From: Oscheius sp. JU75
Lineage: Eukaryota; Nematoda; Chromadorea; Rhabditida; Rhabditidae
DNA: 64,000 nucleotides
Reading direction: 5' to 3'
NCBI GenBank assembly: GCA_037178855.1
Contig: JASJZC010000002.1
Span: forward strand, 6,708,501 to 6,772,500
Part shown: positions 50,749 to 61,733 of the stretch, one piece after another
Layout of the letters: each line of letters starts with the position of its first letter
Numbering within the stretch: position 1 is the stretch's first letter
Notes under the pieces: generated by a model
The model's database searches: none
What the model was told of the DNA's origin: nothing
The model's input: the letters and a program-made list of their open reading frames with translations, nothing else
Made by a program: the position numbers and the translations under genes

Positions 50749-53700
50749 TTACTCGTAATTAGCATAAGGCTTGTCTTCCTCCGCGTAGTACTGCTTTGGA
50801 TCAGGATATCTGGAAAAGTTTCATTGTCAGAGAGACAGTGAGACAGGACGGCAAAAAGACAGAAAGCCAACTCACTTATAAGTTATAAAATCAGGAACTG
50901 TAGGATCTTCGAGGTAGGGCAACGCGACGACATCCTCCCCATTGATGTGGAGCATGTAGACTTTATTGTGGTCTTCCAACTGAGCTGCCTTCTTTGTCTC
51001 CTTCTCTTCAACCCTCCTTCTTAGTTCTTCCATCGAGGGGAGCATATCCAGCCAGTTCACCTTCCGCCCAGTAGACGTTGTTGGTAAAAATGATTCCAGG
51101 CGGGATTCAGGTCTAGATTCTGATCGGGAAATTGGCTGGAGAGGTGATTCCGGTCGTTCTTCTTTTAAAGGAGTATCTCCCTTGATTGAGAGCCGAGGAA
51201 GACGGAGAATCAGGCCGCCACGACGTTCATCGGATGCTGAAAGATGAAACTTTTGTATTGGTATTCAAAGCGGAAAAGAGTCTGGACAGACAATGATCTT
51301 GGAGTTCGTCACTGACTCTGAGCACTTTTGGACAGCTCCTGAGCAACCCAGGTGAGAGACAGACCAACTGGGTAAGATTCAGGATAACAGGGTTAGGTGT
51401 CAGGATGGAGTTTGGATATGAGTCCCAAACCACAGAGACTTGTCCAGGAGAGCTATCAAAACAGTGAGGGACACCTGGAAGTGAAGGCTGGCAAAAGTCG
51501 CAGACAGTGAGCTAGTAGTAAACTTATGTAACCCATGGACTGCGACAGAGAAAACGGTACAGTTTCCAGGAAGTGCTGTGAGCACACAGCGGATCAAATC
51601 AGAGTGAGTCGGAGAAGAGTCTGCAGAAGAAGCAGAACATCCTATAAAGGGGATGCTACTGGGACAATGAGAGAGAGAGTCAGCACAGATGCTTGGAAAG
51701 AGTCGGGGAAGAAACAGTGTTAGAGAGGAGAGCTCTAGGGTCCGCGACTGAGACAGAAGCGATCTAAAGAGCTGAAGTAATATACTCCGGATGAAGTTCA
51801 GAGGATTGGAAAGAGTCAGTGATTGGACTTGGACCAGGTAGAGCGACAGAGCCAGGAACTTACGCGGAGACTCTTTAACAGCTTCCAACTGATCCGGCTT
51901 GATCTTCCGCTCATACTTGCGTTTCTTCCTTTCCGGCTGTAGCAGGGAGCTGGAGCTCGCGGAAGGCGGGATCTGAGGACCGTGAAGAAGCGATATTGCC
52001 AGCTATAAAAAACACGAGTCACATCGACAAGAGATGGACACAGAACCTCTTCGTCTTGTTGCTCGCGCTTGACCTTTTCCTCATGGAGCCTCAACGAGGA
52101 GTCTATGCTCATGTGTTCTGGGAGGTTTTGGCTCAGTTGGGCAACCTAAAAGAGCGGTTTTAGTTCCTTTCAAGACCCAAAGTCTACCAATTCACTGGTG
52201 CTCTGAACCGCCATCCTGGCAGCCGAGACGGAGTGACTGACTCCGGGCTGTCCTTGTGATGACAGTCCCATGACCGTTTTCGTCCTTTTCAGAGCTCCAC
52301 TGGCTGGCGGCTCGTCTGATTTCCTCTTTCCATTTCTGTTCTCATCACCCTTTCCGAGGAGGTCTGTTCCTACGGATTGTGACTTGTGGATGGCACCGTT
52401 AGGAGAGACGAGTTCTTTCGGAGCGTAGCTTCCATTGGCAGGAGAGACAGTCAGTCCTCGTCCTGAAAACAGAAGTTTCAATCTTTGTTGCTCTGCCTCT
52501 CTTTCTCTCTTTTCCTGTGTTTCTGTGTCTCTGTATCTCTCTCTGTTTCTGACTCTCTGTCCTGTTTGTGAATCAGTCTCATTTCCGTCTGTTATCTCCC
52601 CCTAGCTAGTCGACCATGGGACGCAGGCGTGGCGCGACAAACACTCTCTCGAGCGCCTTGTGCTCTCCTAAAAAAAAAGCCGAATGGGGGCATACCATTA
52701 GTCAGTCCGGTAGACGTCACCCGCCGATTGACAGGCGTGCCAGGTGTAACTCTTCGCGCCAACTTGGCAATATTGGGTGAGACCAGGTTCGGTGTTCCAT
52801 TCGCCGATGACGCGGTGCTTGGTGGTCGAACCTGAAAGAGACCGGAACATAACTCTTTGTGTCTGGGAGTGTAGTCAGTTTGCCCTTTGGATAAACAGTC
52901 TCTCTCAGAACAAACCTCGACAAGTTTCTGCCAGTTTTTGATAAGAGACCGACATTTCTTCGAAACATCCGGCCATTTGTCAGCAATCTTCTTTCGAACC
53001 TCATTGACTGCGGCTCCGACTCGCGTGGACTGAAAAAAATTTCATTAGAAGTATTATGTTTGTTTAGAGCCATTTTTTGCACCCAAGACCTCATTTCTCA
53101 GCTTAGTAATGTTTTGCAAAGTTATTGTTCAAATCGAATGTTACAAGTTTGTAGAACATCACAAAACTGTTGATGTCAAAAGAGGTGATTGAACAAGGCA
53201 GCATTTTTTGATGCCTTCCATACTGGAAGGCTCATAAACCCAATAGAAATTTGCGCGCATCTTTGCATCATAGCGTAGTCAGTAAGAGCTCCAACTATGG
53301 CGCACACAAGACACGTTCGAGTCCATGTCTGGGAAAATTTATTGTTTTTGGGTTTATTGACAGAAGAAACTAGTTTTTCGAGCTGTATATGCATTTCAAT
53401 CTACCAAATTGAGTATGCCGTACTATCTAATAGTGGCAATTGAAAAGACTGACAAGCTAATGGTTACCTACGGTCAATAGATTTCAGATAAACGTACAAG
53501 AAAGTGAATAATGGGTCAGGCTAGGAATCTATAGCTTTTTCAGCAGTTTTTGTACAGTTTCACATCTAAATTCTCACCCAATCTCGCTCAGGAATGTTTG
53601 GAACTTTCCAGACCCCGCCCGTTCGTATCGCAGGCTGCTTGATTTCACAAGCCCGAGCGGCGGCGGGGGAGCCTCGACCTCGGTCTGTGTCTCTGTCTAG

Positions 53701-54375
53701 CCAAGACCGATCGATGCGTTGGGGTCAGAGTCAGACACCGTAGCAGGTTAGAGTCGCAGAGGCTCTCACGAAGGGACGCCCCTCAGTCGGCTTGGGTCGG
53801 CCGACGGCGGAGCGCCGCCATCGCAGGCCCAGGGCCGAAAATACAGGGCTAGGGGAGACCCTGTCACCTTCGTTCTTACCTCCAGAATGTCCTTGTTGAT
53901 TGGGGCACGCTCGAGCTCGGCCAGACAGTCTTGAACCTCTTGGGATTGGCCCTGAAACTCGGAGAATCAGGCTGTTCTCTTTTTCTTTCGCTTTCTATTT
54001 TTCGCTGTCCGGAGCTCACTTCGCGATTTCCGGTCAAAAACAGCATTTTCAATCGAAATTGTGTCCGACAAAATTGTAGGCCTTGTATAGGGCTACAACT
54101 TTGCAAAACATCAAAAAATTCAAAAATCAGTGTTCGACCCGAAAACGACATTTAAGTGAAACATTCTCAGGTAGACAGAGTACAGTTGACATAAGAAAAC
54201 GTCGGCAAGGGAAATTTATTCTGATTTCATTCAAGAGAGATCACTGTCAGCTCGTTTTCCATTACTGTTCCACCCAGTTTTTTTACACACAAGATATGCG
54301 CCTTACATTTTCAACAATGGAAAGGAGCTTCTCCTTGAGTTGGTCAACGGACAGCGCACAGACTGTCGTTGTCAT
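50749..54375 (-). CDS. MED26-like protein with N-terminal TFIIS-N (LW) domain
   Basis: Minus-strand gene starting at 54375. Exon 1 is 54307-54375, exon 2 53880-53951, exon 3 52916-53029 and exon 4 52696-52831, with later exons down to the stop at 50749-50751; exons 1-4 join in phase. Exons 1-3 form a four-helix TFIIS N-terminal domain: LSVDQLKEKLLSIVE, ELERAPINKDILE, STRVGAAVNEVRKKI and KKCRSLIKNWQKLVE. The position at the very N-terminus and the RSLIKNWQKLVE ending most resemble Mediator subunit MED26, which recruits elongation factors. The middle is low-complexity and basic (KRKSDEPPASGALKRTK, PERKKRKYERKIKP). The end is compact (VYMLHINGEDVVALPYLEDP, YPDPKQYYAEEDKPYANYE). Other LW-domain proteins (IWS1, elongin A, PPP1R10) remain possible. 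Intron 1 and the 850-bp intron 2 carry repeats and a GC-rich block. Confidence 0.65.
52495..52562. repeat. CTCTGTCT-type simple sequence in an intron
   Basis: Imperfect TCTCTTTCTCTCT and GTTTCTGTGTCTCTG tract in the MED26-like gene. Confidence 0.7.
53095..53180. repeat. Dispersed foldback-type repeat fragment
   Basis: Contains TAATGTTTTGCAAAGTTATT and AAGTTTGTAGAACATCACAA, the same words as the copies near 32.6, 54.1 and 54.8 kb. Confidence 0.45.
53262..53332 (+). other. tRNA-like remnant in a MED26-like intron
   Basis: It reads TAGCGTAGTCAGTAAGAGC (A box with AGC/GCT stem) and CGTTCGAGTCC (B box) at tRNA-like spacing. The anticodon and T stems pair poorly. Confidence 0.42.
53600..53875. 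other. GC-rich, CpG-rich block inside an intron
   Basis: About 275 bp of markedly GC-rich sequence with palindromic stretches such as GTCGGCCGACGGCGGAGCG, unlike the AT-rich introns around it. It has no coding frame that I can support and no rRNA segment that I recognise; it could be an internal promoter or a foreign repeat. Confidence 0.5.
54040..54160. repeat. Dispersed foldback-type repeat fragment
   Basis: Contains AAAATTGTAGGCCTTGTATA, GGGCTACAACTTTGCAAAAC and GACCCGAAAACGACATTT, matching the family seen at 32.6 and 54.8 kb. Confidence 0.5.
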
Positions 54376-55878
54376 CGGCACCGCCAGTAGAATTCGAGTG
54401 GATTGGAGACCAGCGTGAACGCAGGCCGCCACCATTCAGCAAGACGGCCCTACTGGCGACTGACTGAACCGGGGGACTGGCAGGCTAGGAAGTCACGCCC
54501 CCTCGATCAAGGACGCAGAGGAACGGGGTTCTTTGGTTGGAGAGACACGCCCAGAATACGCTGCGCCTCGGAGCTGCGAAGCGGATATCTGAACTTATTT
54601 TTCATCAAATTTTGTTTTTCCCGCTTTTTGTTGACAAATAGGCGGCAACTTTTGAGAGAATATATATCCAAAAAATCGCTTAAATCTGGGTACAGTTCCA
54701 CGCCAGATTTCTATTAGGTATACCTTTAATACAAATTTAAAGTGGAATATTAGGGTCCAAAACAGCATTTTCCAAATTTTCGATGTTCAGCAAAGTTGTA
54801 GAACCTTGAAAAATGCTACAACAACATCATATAGCGTAAAAACATTCTTGTAGGTCAAAAACGTGTTATACAGTACATAGTAGCTTGCAGCATGCATCTT
54901 TTTCTACTTCTACTTTTTGATGTTCTGCAAACATGCAAAACATCACAAATTCAGAAAATGGTCTTATAGGCCAAATTACGCCGGGAAGTACACGTGAGCT
55001 GTCAACAGGGTGTACATGATTTTCGATAAGCATTGAAAGAGAATTAGTGTAGAAATAGCGAGCAATTGTGTGAAACTTTCACACGGGGATAAAAAGAGGC
55101 TGGAAAATAGAATGAACCATAAAATGAGAAGGTGCTTTTGGAGAAACTATCGAATTTGGCAAGAAACCTTCCGCTTTCTCAAGCCTCGTAGATTTTCAGC
55201 TTTCTCACTTGTGCTTTGCTTCGAAATGTCACCATTTTTAAGAAAGAGTACTGTTTATTCAGTATTTTAGGACAGAGAAAATAGAGAAAAAATCTTTGTG
55301 AATAGAATAGGCACTTGACCGATCGTGAGAGCCACTGTATTTTCCAATACATAGACTCACATCTCTCCGCAAGTTATTAGAGATATCAAGGATCTTGAAT
55401 GTGCCAAATTTTGAGTTTTGATGGCCCAGAAAGTTAGCTGTATGTCTATGGAAACAGTGCACCTGAGAGTATGACATCCAAATGTAAAAGGAATGACCGG
55501 CCCAAATTCTCATAGCATTCCTGAAAGGCCTCTACAGACGTATATTACAGAAAACCACAATTTTATGAAAAGAGTGCAGCCGAGAAACAGGGCCACTTCA
55601 GAGTGTAAAATGGCCATAACCGCAAGAGGTTTCAGTGAATGTGAAAAAAAAACAGGAGAATCTCAGAAAGCAGCATGGCCAAAATATTATGAACAGAAGA
55701 TTCATGACACTTTATAAGACTGTGGACTGTTTTTCTCTGAATCATACTCTCTTTCCCCGCAGAAAACAACCAGCGAACAGAACCTAGCCCACCCAGCTCA
55801 TTGCTTATAAGGTCTCCATAGTAACCCGTATTGCATCTCACCCCAACTCTCGTCTATCTCCCTCTATTATCTTTTAAA
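54376..55878. other. Divergent spacer between the MED26-like gene and IFT43
   Basis: About 1.5 kb with no supported gene. It holds a moderately GC-rich promoter-like part (54400-54590) and a dispersed foldback repeat at about 54760-54970. Confidence 0.5.
54760..54970. repeat. Dispersed foldback-type repeat
   Basis: Contains TTCAGCAAAGTTGTAGAACC, TTGAAAAATGCTACAACAAC and GCAAAACATCACAAATTCAG, in the same order and style as the other copies. Confidence 0.5.
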
Positions 55879-57844
55879 ATGACCGATTCTGTTGATAGCC
55901 GTTCCAAACGTGCCCAGAGCTCCAGAGGACGACGGAAGGATGCTGGTAAACAGACGGAGCAAGCAGCGACGGAATATAATGGTGGGATCATGTCTGTTTT
56001 TGAATTTCGATCTTTCCAGTCGACGAAAAGCTGAGTATTCGAGTCAAGGAGCGGGTCGAGGAATCTGGAAAACGTAGCAGGATTGGAGGACTTCTCAGGG
56101 AGACACCGATCAAAGGACTGTTGACCGAGAGTACAGCGGAGACTTTGAAACGTCCTCTGACTGGAGTATCTAGTGAGTTAGAGAGTGACTTTAACCAATA
56201 ACCTTTAGATCTGTTCCGAAGACCCGCTTCCCGATCTGGAAAACGTCAACCCGAAGAAGATCAGACAAATACTGAATATAGACCTGCTGGTTAATCTATT
56301 CCACTCCATGCCCATTTACCTATTCAGAAAGAACCTACTCTCCCCAGCCACCACCCCGTAATCCAACTCCTCCTCCTCCTATAAGACTGGACGAGACGTC
56401 TTCGTCTGCTCAAGCACCACATTTCTCCTCGTTTGGACTTCTCAGTGTGGACAGTATGGCTGCCAAGCGTCCCTACTTGGCCAGCATCGATGATGTCGGT
56501 AAGTATGTTTCTAGCCTAGAAGTTGTCCCATAGGCACTAGAGAGACCTTAGCTGTAGAAGAAGTTCAAATATGGAACCAAGACGAAAATACTGAAAGGTA
56601 CCAAAGGGAATAAATGACATGAACTAACAGCTGCGGAGGCTGTAGCCACAACGTTCCTGGATGAACGACAGACCTAACCAAGCATCACAAACCTGGTCGG
56701 CCATGCTTATGATGCCTGGACTTAACATTAGTGCAGGCTGTGGCTCAAAGGAAAAAACTATAGAATAAAAAAACCAAAGCCGTCAGATTATTGAGAATGA
56801 CCGAACATTAATAGCTTACTTGTTGATGGGACATTCTTCCGGCTTCGGCTCCAGTTTTTGACAGAGCGTCTTCATCAAATTGAACTGGGCTTCAGCGCTA
56901 TGCTTGTCGTTGATGACAATCCAGGGCGTCTTCGCGAGCGGCGGATTCAGCTCGACGGACTGGAGACCAGCCTTATAGAGAAACTGACGTCCGGTCATTG
57001 TCATCGAGCAGCTGGCCATCTTGTCCGTGTCGACGGCGAGATAGACATTGTCCCGGACGCAGTTCATCAGGGCCCCGTCGAGATACGACTGTGTCTGGAT
57101 GCATCCGATGGCCTGGACGATCCGCATGACCCATTCCGTCGAGGCTTGCACTTGTTGGAGCTGGCACTTGTTGTAGCCGTGCTCACACTGGCAGAGATAG
57201 CTCTCGGCATTCGAACGACAACGAGTCTTGCCGAACAAGACGATGGTCAGGTTGATGCGAGGCGCAACCTTCATCCACGCGGGGACGAGCTGCTCGTGAA
57301 GGAACCTCGTCGACTGGTCGAACTTCGACTCGAGGTAGATTTCCAGGTTGACCGTGTTCAGATGGACCCGGCTCGTCTCTCCACTCGATGACGACGCTCA
57401 TGTCCCATTCAAGGAGAATAGCTGGAAATTTGGATAGGTGAAAGTTGGGGAACAGTACCTGAGGAAAGAAGTTGAAACTGCCGAAGATGGTAGCAAAAGC
57501 GGTGAAGTTCATGGTGGGGTCTTCTGCTGGAATTAAATCCCAAAGCGAAAAACTGTTTGCTGTGTAACTTTGAAGTTTCCCAATGTTTGTTGTTGGATCA
57601 ATTAACTTCGGAACAATCAAGTTTTGCTTCCGAAGAAGAAGGAATTGGGTAGCGTACACGTGAAACACTCTGTCTCTCTGTACCATCAATCTCATTCAAT
57701 CCTTTTCCAGACATCTCCCTCCTGTCCCACTTCCTCTGTACCGAAGACGAAGTCCAGGATGAGACGGTTCCCTGGAGCTGGGACTATCTCTACTCGACTC
57801 TCTGTACCGAAATGCGAGAGGAATGGACTCTTGACAGACAATAA
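55879..57844 (+). CDS. IFT43: Intraflagellar transport protein 43 (IFT43)
   Basis: Five exons join exactly: 55879-55945, 56020-56172, 56209-56289, 56328-56498 and 57711-57844, giving 201 residues (human IFT43 is 208). The N-terminal two thirds is basic and disordered (SRSKRAQSSRGRRKDA, ETPIKGLLTES) with a proline-rich stretch. The conserved C-terminal domain is clear: IDDVDISLLSHFLCTEDEVQ then VPWSWDYLYSTLCTEMREEW, aligning with the DLKLLTKVLAPEHEV and GWDWDHLF region of IFT43. IFT43 is a small subunit of IFT complex A, which drives retrograde transport in cilia; in nematodes that means sensory neurons. The last intron (1,212 bp) contains an antisense GILT-like frame. The stop is followed by AATAAAG at about 57855 and the fucosyltransferase start 128 bp later. 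Confidence 0.88.
56611..56748 (+). repeat. Dispersed minisatellite, about three units
   Basis: Units such as AAATGACATGAACTAACAGC, TGCGGAGGCTGTAGCC and GGATGAACGACAGACCTAAC in the last intron of IFT43. Confidence 0.75.
56816..57391 (-). CDS. GILT-like thiol reductase homologue without CXXC, 5' end unresolved
   Basis: The open frame below 57391 reads, in order, VNLEIYLESKFDQSTRFLHE, VPAW, INLTIVLFGKTRC, QCEHGYNKCQLQ, CIQTQSYLDGALMNC, NPPLAKTPWIVIND and LCQKLEPKPEECP. This follows the GILT (gamma-interferon-inducible lysosomal thiol reductase) pattern of a thioredoxin-like start, CQHG motif, Cys pairs and PWI-N block. The usual active-site CPxC in this first strand is replaced by FDQS, and the GILT signature is degraded (CEHG, then K, Q and S in place of E, N and C). 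No signal peptide joins in frame: an in-frame TGA lies just upstream (about 57392), and the adjacent open sequence is in another frame, so a frameshift or missed exon is likely. It lies antisense inside an IFT43 intron. It may be a pseudo-enzyme or a decaying gene. Confidence 0.6.
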   Translation of the reverse strand, partial: SSSGETSRVHLNTVNLEIYLESKFDQSTRFLHEQLVPAWMKVAPRINLTIVLFGKTRCRSNAESYLCQCEHGYNKCQLQQVQASTEWVMRIVQAIGCIQTQSYLDGALMNCVRDNVYLAVDTDKMASCSMTMTGRQFLYKAGLQSVELNPPLAKTPWIVINDKHSAEAQFNLMKTLCQKLEPKPEECPINK

Positions 57845-57972
57845 AATCTTGATAATAAAGTTTCACGCTTCAACTCCTTTCGCTTGTGTATTGGGTCCTT
57901 TCCTTTGTTACCTCACCTCCACTGTCTAACCCCATCCATTGCCACCCATTCCAGTATATTCGATGACCAGAA

Positions 57973-60263
57973 ATGCGCGTAACTCCAGCCTCCTTTTACC
58001 GTAACTTGATCTACCTGATCGGAGGGTTCTTAGCAGTCTACACGGTCTACTCCATCGTCGGTTATGACGATGCCAGTACCCGGGACCATAGTACAGCGCA
58101 CAGGAAGCAGAAACATCTCTTTCTGACAGTTTCTAAAGACAGGTAAGCATCTCACATTTGTTTTAAATATTTGTCCCCATTGTCGAATTATAACGCGCAT
58201 GTTATGACTGGCGATGCGACACGAACTACCATTTGTGGTAGCTGTGGTCTGAGAAACGAGACAATCTTTCATGGTGTCAGTTTTCCTGTTACTTTGTTCC
58301 TTTGTTCGCTTAGCTGCTTGGGACCAAGGAGCAAAATTGACAAGGTAAGTCGTCGAAAGAAGGTACATGTTGGCGGTTGTGGCCTTGGATAGATGACTTG
58401 ACCAAGCAGCTGTGGAGACTGTGGTATTAGAAAACGAAAAGGAGTAACTGTTTAAAAATAGCTTATTGACCGAGTAAATCCTATTTTTCAACAAAAAATC
58501 GCATTTCATTTAACCCCCTTTCAGAATCGCCGACCGCTTCGACACGCTTGCCCCGAAGCGAATCCTGGATTGGACTGGCGTTTTCGGGAAGAACTTGGAC
58601 CCGGGAATGATGAAGGAATGTCGTGGACTGGAGGTATACTTCAGTTTTTGTTACTTGCAATATACGTTTTCTCAGGACCGATGCATAATCGTCACTGACC
58701 GTTCCCAAGTCAACAGAGCTGACGTGGTCTTTTTTCACGGCGCTAATGTGAGAGAGACTGATCTGCCAGATCCAGACCGAAACGAGAGCCAGGTTTACAT
58801 CTATGCAAGTATGGAGACTCCTGGGAACACTTGGCTCAACTCTCCTCGGTTTTCAAGCAAAATGAACAACTATTTCAACTGGACACAGACGTTTCTACTC
58901 AGTTCCGACTCACTCTGGAAGTATGGCTCTTTCTGGATCCAGAGCAAAGACGCAGAGGCTAGAGGATTCAAAATTCAGGTCAGATTTTTTGTTGACTCTG
59001 GAAAATCAGACAATTTTTAGAGTTTTCATCTTGACCCTTCGAAGATAACCAAGATAAAATCCGGAGTCTTTGGACTGATTTCGAACTGTGTTTCAGAGAG
59101 GGACAAATTTTTGAAAGAGCTGGGAAGGTGAGTGAGAGACAGGGACAGGGACTACCACCCAAGATATCTTTCAGACACATGAATGTGACTATAGGAGGAA
59201 AATGTGCAAGCTCTCCGGAGCTGAAGACCATCTGCCCAAAGAACAATGATTGTACTTCAATGTACGAAGAATACCCTTTCTATGTAGCCATGGAGAACTC
59301 CATCTGCAAAGATTACGTGACAGAAAAGTACTGGGAGCGAGTCCCCTACGCCTCGATACCAATTGTCTGGAGTCGTAAGATCATGGAATCTACCAATCCT
59401 CCTCCCAAGTCCTTTATCGCAGTCGATGACTACATGTCGATCAAGGAAATGGCTGAAGATTTGAAGAGAATCGAGAAGGATCCCAAAGCCTACGCGGAGT
59501 TTTTCAACTGGCGGTTCAATCAGTTGTGGACCTATGCACCATGGAATGCCAAGGGATTTCGGAATGGGATGTGTGGCCTCTGTGAGAGGCTCTGGAACGG
59601 ACCTCATGAGGCGAAATCGGTGAGTGTCCCTCTATCACTCTATCTCCCTACCTCTCTATCTCGCTGTCCTTCTGTTTTTCTGTCTTTGTGAGCCCTGTCT
59701 CAAAAAGTACAATTAGAGATGTCACATTTATGTTCTTTGTAGAGGTTATCAAGGTTTCGGAAAAAATTGCAACAGTGCCAACCAGTCCTATTGCAGAAGT
59801 AACAAGCCTGGCATGACTTGAAGAGTTTGTTCTGTAGATGTTGACGGACCAGGCAACACATGGCAATTTGTGTTCCTCTTTCAGTTTCTCTGTCCTTCTC
59901 ACTGTCTCACTGTCTCCCTGTCTCTCTCAGTCTCTATGCCTCTGTTTCTTAGATGGCTTTACTCGTCATTTGTCTTCCACGGCGGTCCGTCACCCAAACA
60001 AGAGGCTGTTTGTAAGATTTGCGACGTCGTTTTTCGTCTCCAAACCCGTAACATTTATTGCTGTTGTTTTAGTTACCAAAAGTGGAAGGGGAAGGACTCC
60101 TGGTCGCGCGTAATGAGAGCCAGTCATCAATTTATTCATTCATGGCAGCTGACCTAGGTTCGGAATAATCATCCTTATATTTCAGTATAAGAACATCAAC
60201 GACTGGTTCGAAACGGAGGCCAACTGCGACAGTGGTGACTTCTTCCGACCCTACCTCTCTTAA
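57973..60263 (+). CDS. Alpha-1,3-fucosyltransferase (GT10 family)
   Basis: Six exons join exactly: 57973-58142, 58525-58633, 58676-58978, 59021-59127, 59175-59619 and 60186-60263, giving 403 residues. It is a Golgi type II membrane protein: a short cytoplasmic start, a hydrophobic anchor ([20 protein letters not shown]), then stem and catalytic domain. GT10 features include [56 protein letters not shown] and the signature [16 protein letters not shown] for GDP-fucose binding, followed by YASIPIVW. Several Cys follow near the C-terminus ([14 protein letters not shown]). It adds fucose to N- or O-glycans. The start follows the IFT43 stop by 128 bp, with TTCCAG at 57948 as a possible trans-splice acceptor, so the two may form an operon. 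AATAAA lies about 97 bp past the stop. Confidence 0.92.
58382..58430 (+). repeat. Dispersed minisatellite unit
   Basis: GGATAGATGACTTGACCAAG followed by CAGCTGTGGAGACTGTGG, in the first intron of the fucosyltransferase gene. Confidence 0.7.
59876..59952. repeat. CTGTCTC-type simple sequence in an intron
   Basis: Imperfect CACTGTCTCACTGTCTCCCT tract in the last intron of the fucosyltransferase gene; a similar one lies at about 59630-59690. Confidence 0.7.
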
Positions 60264-60380
60264 TCTTCGGGATCTAACGTGTTAATGCTAGTCAGGCTCT
60301 CTAACACAACGGGTTCTGTATACTTTTGCATAATTAGAGTTTGAAGCTTGTACATGCCTTTAATAAATGTTCATACAACT

Positions 60381-60511
60381 GTGGATCAACAACAAGGACT
60401 AACAGCTGTGGAGGATGTGATTTTGGATAAACGACATAATTTAACAGCTGTGGAAACTGTGGTCACATCATTCATGGATATACGACAAGAACTAACACTT
60501 GTGGATGTTGC
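60381..60511 (+). repeat. Dispersed minisatellite, three units
   Basis: GGATCAACAACAAGGACTAA, GGATAAACGACATAATTTAA and GGATATACGACAAGAACTAA, each followed by CAGCTGTGG-like sequence; the clearest tandem copy, with a 42-51 bp period. Confidence 0.85.
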
Positions 60512-60821
60512 AGTACAGATCATCATGCCGAGATACATATTTGCTTCTCCTTCCCGCTAAATGTTTGCTCCCAGATCCCCACGGAGCTCATTTTCACCAT
60601 AAGACCCGATTCCATAGGGCCCTACGGATCGGAATGCATTAGCTCTGCGTGTTGAGCTGGGCCTCCCGTAATTTGTGGTCTATCCGCGTCTGCTTTTGTT
60701 TCCCTCTCTCCTTGCCCCTAAGGATTTGTGGTCCCGCCCCTGCGAACCCGGGGGGTCAGAGACGCAGCCCAGTGTATCGGCTACTCTCCTCTCTCAGTTC
60801 TCCTCCAGTTTCCGCCGTCCG

Positions 60822-60931
60822 ATGGACGTTGGCCCTACGGCCTGTGCCATGAGGACTTTTGGAGAAACGCTCTCTGTTAATCGACTACGTCAGGCCCAAC
60901 GCAGTGGCGGATATGGCGAGGTACTGCTCAG
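60822..60931 (+). CDS. Possible first exon, unknown protein
   Basis: ATG at 60822 opens MDVGPTACAMRTFGETLSVN and continues LRQAQRSGGYGEVLL up to a GTAAGC donor at 60932, behind a GC-rich promoter-like stretch (60660-60810). No downstream exon was matched and no family is recognised. Could be chance. Confidence 0.25.
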
Positions 60932-61226
60932 GTAAGCATGAGGCTTTTATGACATGCGTCTAGTGTCCCCTCACTTATCCCTCACGTGCGACTCTACTTC
61001 TGAATAGGCTATCAGTCTTCTGACTTCAAGTGTTCCCTCTTCAGTCTTCCGTTTGACTGGGGTCCTTATTTTTATTTCTCAACTTCTTAGGGCATCAGTA
61101 ATTTATTTTCAAATACTTTACTTATGTTGGGTCCTGGAACTGGCAGGATAACATAGTCTGACAGCTCTTTCGACATGATTCTAATAACTAATAATAGAGT
61201 ATGATTCGAAGACTAGAATACTTTTT

Positions 61227-61733
61227 CTAGCTTCCAGATCCACTGAATAGTGTCCTCATTTCCTCAAGACCATGCCTAACCCCCAGAAAATTCAAGCTGA
61301 GCCAGAAGACCTCCCACGTGCCGAGACCAGACGTCATAAGAATGTTTACCCCCAAATTGACTGCCTTCCAGACGTCCACTGATGGAGCCATCGACTTCTG
61401 CAGAATTCTGTGAAAACGGGAACATTTTGCCTGAAGCAGCTCCCAGTTCTCATAGGTACAGTGACTGCACCGAGACCTATCCAGCCCCACCCTCGAATCT
61501 CTGTGTTACGAAGCGTATCAATGAAGAGGAAGGCGGTCAAGAGACCATTGTAGGTCTGGTCTAAAGAGAGGAAAAAGTGTTTTGTTTAGAGAGAAAACGA
61601 CAGAACCCCAGATTCTGAGGGGACAGACATAGACGAAGAGGTGTCCCATGCTACTGTCAGGAAAGGACAATTGGTTCCTACCAAGAGTCAGGTTCTCTTC
61701 TATGTCTCCAATTCGAGTCATCTGAAAATGCAT
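61227..61733 (-). CDS. Possible exon pair, unknown protein
   Basis: On the minus strand TTTTCAG precedes an ATG near 61732 opening MTRIGDIEENLTL with a GTAGG donor, and a CTTTAG acceptor near 61562 leads into further open sequence. One frame reads NWELLQAKCSRFHRILQKSM, faintly like the segment after an F-box. The frames do not link cleanly, so this is a weak or decayed gene. Confidence 0.25.

Noticed and set aside
57183-57695. 170-residue minus-strand frame overlapping the GILT-like frame
   Set aside because: The part past 57391 is open by chance in another frame; the GILT motifs lie in the other frame.
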